Shown here in pieces: positions 27,001 through 36,029 of a stretch of DNA of 63,061 nt (position 1 is the stretch's first letter; the number at the start of each line of letters is the position of its first letter). Source of the stretch: Janthinobacterium sp. BJB426 (GTDB lineage: Bacteria; Pseudomonadota; Gammaproteobacteria; Burkholderiales; Burkholderiaceae_D); contig NZ_PDZL01000026.1 in NCBI RefSeq assembly GCF_002735705.1, positions 1 to 63,061 of the forward strand. Direction: 5' to 3'. A model generated the notes under the pieces. The model was not told the DNA's origin. It worked only from the letters and a program-made list of their open reading frames with translations, and did not search any database. Position numbers and translations under genes: made by a program.

Positions 27001-30000
27001 AGCAGCAATAGCACCGCATACTCGCGGCCCTCGTCGCGCAGGGCGATGCTGTTGCCACCCTGCGCCACGCCATCGAGCGACAATCCCGCAGGCCGCCCCT
27101 GCGCCTGCTCCACCGTGATGGCATAGCTGCTGGCGCCGAAGCGGTAATGCAGCTTGAAGCGGTCCCACTCGGCCGGCATGACCGGCGCCACGCGCAGCAC
27201 GTCCGCTTCGCGCGTCAGGCCAAGCAGGGATTCGACGATCAGCCGGTACAGCCAGCCCGACGATCCCGTGTACCAGCTCCAGCCGCCGCGTCCCACGTGC
27301 GGCGCCACGGCATACACGTCGGCCGTCACCACATACGGCTCGACCTTGTAGCGTTGCACCGCCTGCGCATCCACGCCATGGCGCACGGGATTGATCATGC
27401 GCAGCAGTTCCCACGCTTTTTCGCCATCGCCCAGGCGCGCAAACGCCATCGCCGTCCAGATGGCCGCATGTGTGTACTGGCCGCCGTTCTCGCGCACGCC
27501 CGGCACGTAGCCGCGGATGTAGCCCGGATTCAGGCTGGATTTATCGAATGGCGGATCGAGCAGCTGGATCACGCCGGAATCACGGCGCACCAGGCGCGCA
27601 TCGACCTGGCGCATGGCGCCGGCCACCCGTTCCTGGTTGGCCGCGCCCGACAGCACGCCCCAGCTTTGCGAAATCGAATCGATCTGGCATTCCTCGTTCG
27701 TGTGCGAACCCAATGGCGTGCCGTCGTCGAAGTAGGCGCGCCGGTACCACTGGCCATCCCACGCATGTTCCTCGACGTTGGCCGCCAGTGTCACGGCTTC
27801 GTCGCGGCAGAACCGGGCAAACGCCGCGTCGCCGCGCAGCACGGCCACTTCGGCGAAACGCTGCAGCACTTCGTACAGGAAGAAGGCCAGCCACACGCTC
27901 TCGCCCTTGCCATGTTCGCCCACCTTGTCCATGCCGTCGTTCCAGTCGCAGGAACCCATCAACGGCAAGCCGTGCACGCCCAGGCGCAGGCCATGGCGGA
28001 TGGCGCGCACGCAGTGCTCGTACAGGTCGGCCGACTCGCCTGAACGCACGGGCAAGTCATAGTAGGAATCTTCTTCCGGCTTGACGGCCCGTCCCTCGAT
28101 GAAGGGCGCCACTTCCGACAGCACGTTGACGTCGCCCGTGGCGATCACATAGCGGCAGGCGGCCAGCGGCAGCCACAGGTAATCGTCGGAGCAATGCGTG
28201 CGCACGCCCCGGTCCGATGGCGGATGCCACCAGTGCTGCACGTCGCCTTCGACAAACTGGTGCGCCGCGCACAGCAGCAGGTGGCCACGCAGCAGTTGCG
28301 GCGCCGTGTGGATCATCGCCATCGCGTCTTGCAGCTGGTCGCGGAAGCCGTAGGCGCCACCCGACTGGTAATAGCCGCTGCGCGCCCACAAACGGCAGGC
28401 GATAGTCTGGTACATCAGCCAGCCATTGGCGATCACATCGAGCGATGGATCGGGCGTCTCGATGCGCACGGCGCCCAGGGTGCTGTCCCAGTGCGCGCGC
28501 ACGGCATCGAGCGCACCGCGGGCCGCTTCCTTGCCCGCATGGCGCTGCACCATGGTGCTGGCGTCGGCATTGCGGCGCCCGCCCACGCCGAGGATGAAGA
28601 CGATTTCGCGCTCCTGCCCCGGTTGCAGTTCGAACGGCACCTGGATGGCCGCGCACGGATCCAGCCCCGTGCCCGCCTTGCCGGACAGGCGCACGCGGCG
28701 CAAGGCAGCCGGCTGCGCCAGGCTGCCGTTGCGGCCGATGAATTCATTGCGGTCGCAGGTGATGGAACGGATGCTGGCGTCCGTATTGAAAAAGCCGACC
28801 CGGCCCGAAAACTCCGTGTTGTAGTTATTGCGCGCAAACAGGGCCCCGCTGATCGTGTCGACCTCGGTGGCCACGTGCATGCCGGACTTGGCGCGCAAGT
28901 CGGCCATCACCCATTCCACGTAACCGGTGACGGACAGGCGGCGCGGCACGCCGCTGTCGTTGCGCACCTTGATCACCGAGTATTTGACGGCCGCATCGAG
29001 CGCCACATAGGTGCACAATTCCGTGGCGATGCCGCCCTCGCTGTGTTCAAACACGCTGTAGCCGAAGCCGTGGCGCGTCACGTAGTCGCCGCTGCCGCGC
29101 GCGGGCAGGGATGAGGGCGACCAGAACTGGCCGGTTTGCTCGTCGCGCACATAAAACGCTTCGCCGGACAGGTCGGACACGGGGTCGTTCTGCCATGGCG
29201 TGAGGCGGAATTCATGCGCATTCTCGCTCCAGGTATACGCCTGGCCGGCTTCGGACACCACCGTGCCGAATTGCGCATTGGCCAGCACGTTCGACCACGG
29301 CGCCGGCGTCTGTTTTTCTTCACCCGTGGTGATCACATATTCGCGGCCGTCGGGCGTGAAACCGCCGAAGCCATTTTCCAGGATCAGCTCGCGCCTTGGC
29401 GCCCGGTGCGGCACGCCGCCATGCTCGCGGGCCGGATCCTGCAGCAGCGGCGGCATGCGCAGGACGGGACTCGGTGGACGCTTGACCTGCTCGGCCAGGG
29501 TGCCGCGCAGGTCGCTGATAATGGCGCGCGCCACCGACTGCAGCAAGATGCGGTCTTCATTGGCGATCTGCTCGGCCAGGCGCACGAAGATGCCGCCCGG
29601 GCGGTCGATCGCCTGCGCATCGATGCCCGAGGCGATCAAGCCCATGATCTGGTCGTGCAGCAGCTGGCGGTAGCCCGATTGCTCTTCATACCAGATCACC
29701 AGGTCGACGATCAGCCCCTTCAGTCGCCAGTAGGCATGTGCCTGCACCATCTGGCGCGCCAGCTCGATATTGGCCGCGTCGCGTATCTGCAGCAGCACGA
29801 TGGGCAGGTCGCCGGAAATGGCATACGCCCACAGGCCGGACTGGCCGCGCTGGTTCTTGATCAGGATGCTGGCCTCGGCGCGCAGGGCCGCATTCGGGTA
29901 GATCACGGCATTTGCCAGGCGCGCATACAGCTGCGCGTCCGCTTCGCTCGCGTTCAGCTGGCGCAGCACCACCTGGCTGTGCGTCCAGGCCAGTTCGAAC

Positions 30001-33000
30001 ACGCGGTCGGCCAGGTGGCGGTCCTGGTATTTGTCGATCAGGTGCAGCGCCGCCTCGCGCTGCTCGACCATGCCGGTGACGCTGTCGACAGTGATGGCCT
30101 GGTCGGGTTCGAGCGTGATGACGTAACGGATGGCCACGATGGGGTCGAGCACGGAACCGTGGCCGCCACTGAGCGGCCCACTATCCTGCAGCGCCTGCGG
30201 CAGCTGCGCCGTGTTGCCGCGGCCGATGAAGCGCGCGCGGTCCGTCTCAAACGATACCTCGTAGCGCTCGATATCGTGCACGGTCATCACATGCAGCAAC
30301 CACGGCATCTGCTCGTCTTTCGAGCGGGGCCGGCGCGTGCATAAAATCGCGTTTTCATGCGCGAGGATTTCCGTCTGCACGAACAGCTTGCTGAACGCGG
30401 GATGGGCCGCATCGGCCGCCGCCGGCGCCATCACCACTTCGGCAAAACTGGTGATCTCGATGCGCCGCTGGCGGTTCGAATTATTGCTGATGCGCGTGCG
30501 GCGGATTTCAATGTCGTCTTCGGGCGAGACGACGATTTCCGTGTACAGGTCGAGGCCATGGTCGGCACGGCGGAACTCGGCCCTGCCCTCGGAAAAGATC
30601 ACTTCGTATTTCTTCGGTTCGGCCAAGGTCGGCTGGTACATGGTGGACCAGACCGCACCATCGTCAAGGTCGCGCAGATAGCAGAAATTGCCCCAGTTGT
30701 CGCGCGTGCAGTCTTCGCGCCAGCGCGTCACGGACAGGTCTTTCCAGCGGCTGTAGCTGCCGCCCGCATTGCTCACCATGACGTGGTAGCGGCCATTCGA
30801 CAGCAACTGCGTTTCCGGCACGGCGCTGTTGGCTTGCGTGAGGATGCGCATCGGCATGGCCTGTTCGGGCGCGCCGCTGCGCAGCACCGCCAGTTCGGCC
30901 GTGTTCGAGTAAAACGCGCCAGCCTGCGGCGTGCGTTCCTGCAGCACCAGCAAGGCCGATTGCAGCAGCGGATCGGACTCGAAACGGCGCTGCATCGGGC
31001 GGTCGTGCAGCAGATAGCTGAGGGCCAGAAAACCCATGCCCTGGTGGTGCACCATGAAGGAGCGGATGATGGCGCTGCCCTGCCCGCGCGGCAGGCGCGC
31101 CGTGGTGAAATCGATCGCTTCAAAAAAGCCGTAACGGCCCATGTAGCCAGCCGCCTGCATGCGCTGCAAATTCTGGCACGACGCCTCCGGCTGGACCATC
31201 AGGCCCATCATGCTGGCATACGGCGCCACCACTAGGTCGTCGGCCAGACCCCGCTTCAGGCCCAGCCCCGGCACGCCAAACGCGCGGTACTGGTAATTCA
31301 GGCTGGCGTCGACCGTGTTGTAGCCGGACTCGGAAATCCCCCATGGCACGTCGCGCTGGCGTCCGTAATCGATCTGCGCCTCGATGACGGAGTGGTAGGT
31401 CTGGTCAAGTAACGTGTTCGGATAATTCGGCATCACCAGCAGTGGCATCAGGTACTCGAACATCGAGCCGCTCCACGACAGCAGCACGGGCTGGCCAGCC
31501 ACCATGCACAGCTGGCGGCCCAGGGCGAACCAGTGCTCCTGCGGCAGCTGGCCCTGGGCGATGGCGATAAAGCTGGCCAGGCGTACTTCCGACGCCAATA
31601 AATCGTAGTAGCTGGGATCCAGGCGCCGTTCGCTGACGTTATAGCCGATGGCCAGCAGTTTTGTCGATGGGTTGTACAGGAAACCGTATTCGATCTGCGC
31701 AAAGTCGCGCGCCTGGCCCGCCGCGTGGGCGATGTCGCGCATGTGGCGGCCCGCCTGGTCGCGGCCCTGCGCCAGCAAGGCGACCAGCTCGGAAGGCAGG
31801 CCTTCCGGCGTTTCCAGGTTGGCCAGTTCGCGCAAGGTCGGCACGCGCAGCCACGCCGCATCGACACCCGTTTGCGCCGCCCACGGCGCCAGTTGCAGCA
31901 ATTCGGCCAGCGCCGCGCGGCACTGGCGCGCCAGGGCGCCCGTCCACATCGACAATTCGCCATCCTCGCTTTGCAAGGTCAGCGACAGCAGCGCTTCGGC
32001 CGCGCCATTCACGGCGGCGAGATAAGCATGCCATTCGGCCAGGCTGGCGGGTGCCGCCTGCGCCTGCAGCAAGTGCATGCTCTCGCGCATGGCCTTGCCT
32101 TCGCCTTCGGCGGCGATAAATTCCTGCAGCACCTGCGCCGTCGTGCGTATGCCCTGCACCACCTGCGCGCCGATGATGGGAGTGTCGTACAGTTCCACCA
32201 GTCCCGGTTGCAAGGTCAACAGATGGCCCGCCAGGTTGCCACTGTCGACGGTCGAGATGTACATCGGCTGCAGCGCCTTGAGCGTTTGCGTGTCATACCA
32301 GTTATAGAAGTGGCCCTGAAAGCGCTCCAGCTCGCCCATGCTGTGCAGGGTGGCGCGGCTGCGCTCGATCAACTGGCCCAGGGTGAGGTAACCGAAATCG
32401 TAAGCCGTCAAATTGGCCAGCAGGGCCAGGCCGATATTCGTCGGCGAGGTTCGGTGCGCCACCACCAGGTTCGGATGCTCCTGCATGTTATCGGGTGGCA
32501 GCCAGTGGTCATCCGGGCCGACGAAGGTATCGAAGTACGCCCAGGTCTTGCGCGCCACGCCATGCAGGAACCGTCCCTGCTCCATCGACAGGCGCGCCAC
32601 GGCCCGCTCGATGGGGCGGCTGATCCACCAGGCGATGGCAGGTGCGGCTAGCCACAGCAGCAGCACCACGGCGGCGGCAGGCAAGGCTGCCGGGCGCCAG
32701 GCCAGCAAGACGCCAAAGGTGGCCAGCGCCAGCGCGGGCGAGCACCACATGGCGCGCCAGCTATCGGTCTGCGAGCCTGACGATGTGTGCAGGTTCGAGG
32801 CGCGCCAGTCGAGCAAATGCTTGTGCGAGACGCCCAGGCGCCACAGGGTGCGCACGATGGCGTCCAGGCTGAGCCACGCTTCGTACGGCAGGAAGACGAG
32901 GGTCAGCATGGCGTGCGAAAACTGCACGCCGCAGCGCCGCTCGAAGGCGGCCAGGTGCTGGCGCCACAGGGTGTCGCGCGGTTTGCGCAGCAAATCGTAG

Positions 33001-35861
33001 AGGGCCGAAAAGACGGGCGGCAGGAAGATGATGGCCAGCACGGCCGCGCTCCAGAAGGCCACGTGCGGCAGGAAGCCCCACACCAGCAGCAGGGATAAAG
33101 TGGTGGCGGGCGCCACGATGCTGCGTCGCAGGTTGTCGAACAGCTTCCAGCGCGACAGCATCGACAGGGGATTGCGTTCGCGCTTGCCGGCGCGGCCCGG
33201 CACCCGGCCCAGCAGCCAGCCGACCAGTTGCCAGTCGCCGCGTATCCAGCGCTGGCGGCGGCTCACGTCGGCGTCGTAGCGGGCCGGGTATTCCTCGTAC
33301 AGCTGCGAGTCGCTCAAGAGGCCCGCGCGCAGATAACAGCCTTCCAGCAGATCGTGGCTGAGGATTTTATTGTCGGGCAGGCGCTGGCCCAGCACGCGCT
33401 CGAACATGTCGAGATCGTAGATGCCCTTGCCGATGAAGGAGCCCTCGTAAAATACGTCCTGATACAGGTCAGAGACCGTGCGCGTGTAGGGGTCGATGCC
33501 CGGCTCGCCGCCGCACAGCAGTTCGTAGCGCGAGGCGTTCGCGCTGGGCAGCGCCACGGCCACGCGCGGCTGCAGGATGCCGTAGCCGGCCACCACGCGC
33601 GTGCCGGCCGCATCCAGCACGGGACGGTTCAGCGGGTGCATCATGGTGGCGATGAATTCGCGCGCCGCGTCGCGCGGCAACTGCGTATCCGTGTCGAGCG
33701 TGATCACGTATTTGACCGTGCGCAGACCGCGCAACTCGCCTTCCACCAGCGAGAATTTGTCGCGCGCGCCGCCGCGCAAAAACGCGTGCAGGTCGGACAA
33801 TTTGCCGCGCTTGCGCTCCTGTCCCATCCACGCATTCTGCTGCGAATTCCACAGGCGCGGACGGTGCAACAGCAGGAACGGCCCCACATGGCCCAGCTCT
33901 TCGCGATCGGCCGGGTCGCCGTTTTCCTTGAACGCGACGCCCTCCACGCGGTACTTCTCGTTCAGGCTGCGGATAGTCTCCTGCGCCTGGCGCAGCAAGG
34001 CGTCGTCGCCTGGCATCGTTTGCGCCTCGGCGTCGACGAAGTCCGTCAGCAGGCAAAAGCGCAGGTTCGGATCGCGGTTGGCGAGATAGCGCACTTCCAG
34101 CGCCTCGCACAGGGCCGCCACGTTGTCCTCACTGTAGATCAGGGTCGGCACCACGACGATGCCGCGCGCATCCGACGGAATGCCGGCCTGGTAATCCATG
34201 CGCGGCAGCGGGTGCGGCGACGTCATCAGGGTCGCCAGCCAGTTCACCACGGCCACGGCCAGCTGGCTGCTGCCCAGCAGCGCCAGCGCGCCCAGCGCCG
34301 CCAGGGGCCAGCCCTGCACGTCATGGCGCACGGCGCGTTCGAGCAGCAGCGCGCTCGTCGCCAGGGTCAGGAACGAGATCGCGCCCAGGTAGACGGCCAG
34401 CGGCGCGGCGCGCGCCGTATGCTGCAGCGCCTCGATGAAGGGTAGCCTGGCGCCGGCCTGCTTTTCCAGTACCAGCACGCCGCGCCCCACCAGGTAAAAG
34501 CCGATGTGGCCGCGCCGCGCATCATTGCCGTTGCCGTGCGTGTGCGCCAGCTGCACCACCATCTCAGCCACTTCCACTTCGCTGCGCGCGCTGCGCCTGG
34601 CGATGCGTTCGATGGCGTGGCGGTAGCTGTCGCGCGTGGCGAAATCCATCAGGCTATAGGTACCGGCCGGGTCCAGGCGCAAGGTCTGTTCGACCACGCT
34701 CATGGTCTCGACGAATTCCTGCCAATCCATGGTGCCGAGAAAGCGCAGGCTGCCGATGCTGTTGGCGATCGATACCTGGTCGGCCGCCTGCTGCCCGATT
34801 TCAGACTGGATCTGCTGCTCGATGGTGAGGCCCGACTCGGCCAGCTTGTGCGTCAGCCACGACAGCGCCAGGGTCAGCGAGGAACTTTGTCCCTGCAGGC
34901 GGCGCGACAATTCGGCCACGAAGGCGCTGGTCATGGGCGGGTTCGAACGGGCCATGTCGGCCACCAGCAGGATCAAGCCGCTGGGATTGCGCTCGGCGAT
35001 GTCCGTCATCTGGTCGGCCCAGGTATTGGCCAGGTCGCGCTGCATGCGGTCGTCGGCCACGCGCACGGCCACGCGGCGCAGGTTTTCAATCAGAGCCAGG
35101 CGCAGCATGATGGGCACGGCCCACAGTTCACCCAGGGTCAAGGTGGCCACGTCCTGGTAAGCCTCGACGAAGTGGCACAGGTTTTCCAGGTCGACGCGGC
35201 CATCGCCGTGCGAGATGATTTCCAGCGCAATTTTATACACGCGCGGGCAGCCCGCGTCCGCGCCGGAGGTCAGGCGTGGCAGCTCCTTGCTGTAGTTCTT
35301 CGGCAAGTGGCGCCGCGTGGTGCGGATCTGCTCTTCGATCAGGTAGAAATTATCGAGCAGCCATTCCGAGGCGGGCGTGACCTGGCGCCCGCTTTTGACG
35401 GTCGCCGTCAGCTCGTTGACGGTGGCCGTGATCAGGGCCGCATTGTCGGCCAGGCGCGCCAGCAGGCGGTCGCGGCCGTGATGCCGCCCTACCGCATGGC
35501 CGGCGGCCACGTGCTTGCCGTGGGCGGCCATCTGCATGGCGCTGAATAATTCGGAACGCAGGGGCAAGGCATCGTCGCGCGCGGCGTCGAAGGTGTCCGG
35601 TGCAAGGGAATGGTCGCGGAAGATTTCCTTGACTTTGGAAATCTGTTCCTTGATCTGCTGCGTGACGACTGCGGTGTACTCTTTCAACTTGGCCTCGCTA
35701 GGTGCGTGCAGGCAGCCAGCGGCCGCCGTCACGCTGGCCCAGTCTGGAAGAACACGATCGGACACTGGCGAAGACGGAAAGCGAAGCGCCGGAGCGTTGC
35801 GACGAATCTCAGGGTATAGGGAGATTTTCTGAACTTCATCGTAGGGGCGCCCTGCGCGCAA
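26997..35861 (-). CDS. Cyclic beta-1,2-glucan synthase-like protein (NdvB/ChvB type)
   Basis: A giant membrane protein of up to 2,954 residues, near the length of rhizobial NdvB. After an N-terminal helical domain and membrane helices come a GT84 glycosyltransferase with LDTDTQLP (near residue 722) and RRQRWIRGDWQ (near 870), more helices, a glycoamylase-like domain (VDSGNLAGHLLTLQPGL), and two GH94-type phosphorylase halves with SCDWNDGMDKVG (near 2640). It would make cyclic periplasmic glucans for osmotic adaptation. No ndvA-like exporter is adjacent. The start at 35861 is a TTG without Shine-Dalgarno; a TTG at 35687 (GAGG 5 nt upstream, MKEYTAVVTQQ) is more likely and gives 2,896 residues. 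Confidence 0.85.
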   Translation of the reverse strand: MRAGRPYDEVQKISLYPEIRRNAPALRFPSSPVSDRVLPDWASVTAAAGCLHAPSEAKLKEYTAVVTQQIKEQISKVKEIFRDHSLAPDTFDAARDDALPLRSELFSAMQMAAHGKHVAAGHAVGRHHGRDRLLARLADNAALITATVNELTATVKSGRQVTPASEWLLDNFYLIEEQIRTTRRHLPKNYSKELPRLTSGADAGCPRVYKIALEIISHGDGRVDLENLCHFVEAYQDVATLTLGELWAVPIMLRLALIENLRRVAVRVADDRMQRDLANTWADQMTDIAERNPSGLILLVADMARSNPPMTSAFVAELSRRLQGQSSSLTLALSWLTHKLAESGLTIEQQIQSEIGQQAADQVSIANSIGSLRFLGTMDWQEFVETMSVVEQTLRLDPAGTYSLMDFATRDSYRHAIERIARRSARSEVEVAEMVVQLAHTHGNGNDARRGHIGFYLVGRGVLVLEKQAGARLPFIEALQHTARAAPLAVYLGAISFLTLATSALLLERAVRHDVQGWPLAALGALALLGSSQLAVAVVNWLATLMTSPHPLPRMDYQAGIPSDARGIVVVPTLIYSEDNVAALCEALEVRYLANRDPNLRFCLLTDFVDAEAQTMPGDDALLRQAQETIRSLNEKYRVEGVAFKENGDPADREELGHVGPFLLLHRPRLWNSQQNAWMGQERKRGKLSDLHAFLRGGARDKFSLVEGELRGLRTVKYVITLDTDTQLPRDAAREFIATMMHPLNRPVLDAAGTRVVAGYGILQPRVAVALPSANASRYELLCGGEPGIDPYTRTVSDLYQDVFYEGSFIGKGIYDLDMFERVLGQRLPDNKILSHDLLEGCYLRAGLLSDSQLYEEYPARYDADVSRRQRWIRGDWQLVGWLLGRVPGRAGKRERNPLSMLSRWKLFDNLRRSIVAPATTLSLLLVWGFLPHVAFWSAAVLAIIFLPPVFSALYDLLRKPRDTLWRQHLAAFERRCGVQFSHAMLTLVFLPYEAWLSLDAIVRTLWRLGVSHKHLLDWRASNLHTSSGSQTDSWRAMWCSPALALATFGVLLAWRPAALPAAAVVLLLWLAAPAIAWWISRPIERAVARLSMEQGRFLHGVARKTWAYFDTFVGPDDHWLPPDNMQEHPNLVVAHRTSPTNIGLALLANLTAYDFGYLTLGQLIERSRATLHSMGELERFQGHFYNWYDTQTLKALQPMYISTVDSGNLAGHLLTLQPGLVELYDTPIIGAQVVQGIRTTAQVLQEFIAAEGEGKAMRESMHLLQAQAAPASLAEWHAYLAAVNGAAEALLSLTLQSEDGELSMWTGALARQCRAALAELLQLAPWAAQTGVDAAWLRVPTLRELANLETPEGLPSELVALLAQGRDQAGRHMRDIAHAAGQARDFAQIEYGFLYNPSTKLLAIGYNVSERRLDPSYYDLLASEVRLASFIAIAQGQLPQEHWFALGRQLCMVAGQPVLLSWSGSMFEYLMPLLVMPNYPNTLLDQTYHSVIEAQIDYGRQRDVPWGISESGYNTVDASLNYQYRAFGVPGLGLKRGLADDLVVAPYASMMGLMVQPEASCQNLQRMQAAGYMGRYGFFEAIDFTTARLPRGQGSAIIRSFMVHHQGMGFLALSYLLHDRPMQRRFESDPLLQSALLVLQERTPQAGAFYSNTAELAVLRSGAPEQAMPMRILTQANSAVPETQLLSNGRYHVMVSNAGGSYSRWKDLSVTRWREDCTRDNWGNFCYLRDLDDGAVWSTMYQPTLAEPKKYEVIFSEGRAEFRRADHGLDLYTEIVVSPEDDIEIRRTRISNNSNRQRRIEITSFAEVVMAPAAADAAHPAFSKLFVQTEILAHENAILCTRRPRSKDEQMPWLLHVMTVHDIERYEVSFETDRARFIGRGNTAQLPQALQDSGPLSGGHGSVLDPIVAIRYVITLEPDQAITVDSVTGMVEQREAALHLIDKYQDRHLADRVFELAWTHSQVVLRQLNASEADAQLYARLANAVIYPNAALRAEASILIKNQRGQSGLWAYAISGDLPIVLLQIRDAANIELARQMVQAHAYWRLKGLIVDLVIWYEEQSGYRQLLHDQIMGLIASGIDAQAIDRPGGIFVRLAEQIANEDRILLQSVARAIISDLRGTLAEQVKRPPSPVLRMPPLLQDPAREHGGVPHRAPRRELILENGFGGFTPDGREYVITTGEEKQTPAPWSNVLANAQFGTVVSEAGQAYTWSENAHEFRLTPWQNDPVSDLSGEAFYVRDEQTGQFWSPSSLPARGSGDYVTRHGFGYSVFEHSEGGIATELCTYVALDAAVKYSVIKVRNDSGVPRRLSVTGYVEWVMADLRAKSGMHVATEVDTISGALFARNNYNTEFSGRVGFFNTDASIRSITCDRNEFIGRNGSLAQPAALRRVRLSGKAGTGLDPCAAIQVPFELQPGQEREIVFILGVGGRRNADASTMVQRHAGKEAARGALDAVRAHWDSTLGAVRIETPDPSLDVIANGWLMYQTIACRLWARSGYYQSGGAYGFRDQLQDAMAMIHTAPQLLRGHLLLCAAHQFVEGDVQHWWHPPSDRGVRTHCSDDYLWLPLAACRYVIATGDVNVLSEVAPFIEGRAVKPEEDSYYDLPVRSGESADLYEHCVRAIRHGLRLGVHGLPLMGSCDWNDGMDKVGEHGKGESVWLAFFLYEVLQRFAEVAVLRGDAAFARFCRDEAVTLAANVEEHAWDGQWYRRAYFDDGTPLGSHTNEECQIDSISQSWGVLSGAANQERVAGAMRQVDARLVRRDSGVIQLLDPPFDKSSLNPGYIRGYVPGVRENGGQYTHAAIWTAMAFARLGDGEKAWELLRMINPVRHGVDAQAVQRYKVEPYVVTADVYAVAPHVGRGGWSWYTGSSGWLYRLIVESLLGLTREADVLRVAPVMPAEWDRFKLHYRFGASSYAITVEQAQGRPAGLSLDGVAQGGNSIALRDEGREYAVLLLL

Positions 35862-35974
35862 GACCGTGCGCTAGCGTACATACCCGGCGCTTTAGGGGCG
35901 TACCGGCAAAGAAATCAGCGCGTCAAGCGGGAGAAAAATGCCTGGAGGAAATGAACGGAGGGAAAGGCGTAGCA

Positions 35975-36000
35975 GCACCGTGCCAATGATGGCACGGTGC
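35975..36000. terminator. Perfect 10-bp hairpin between the desulfurase and glucan synthase genes
   Basis: GCACCGTGCC / GGCACGGTGC with loop AATGAT, 30 nt beyond the stop of the cysteine desulfurase fusion. No T-run follows on the minus strand, so termination is uncertain; it could instead be an RNA-processing site or a palindromic operator for the glucan synthase gene. Confidence 0.5.
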
Positions 36001-36029
36001 AATATTTCAAGGAAGAAAATTCAAGCAGC

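Noticed and set aside
28194..34445. Long plus-strand frames opposite the glucan synthase gene
   Set aside because: All are His/Arg/Gly-rich shadow translations without domains.
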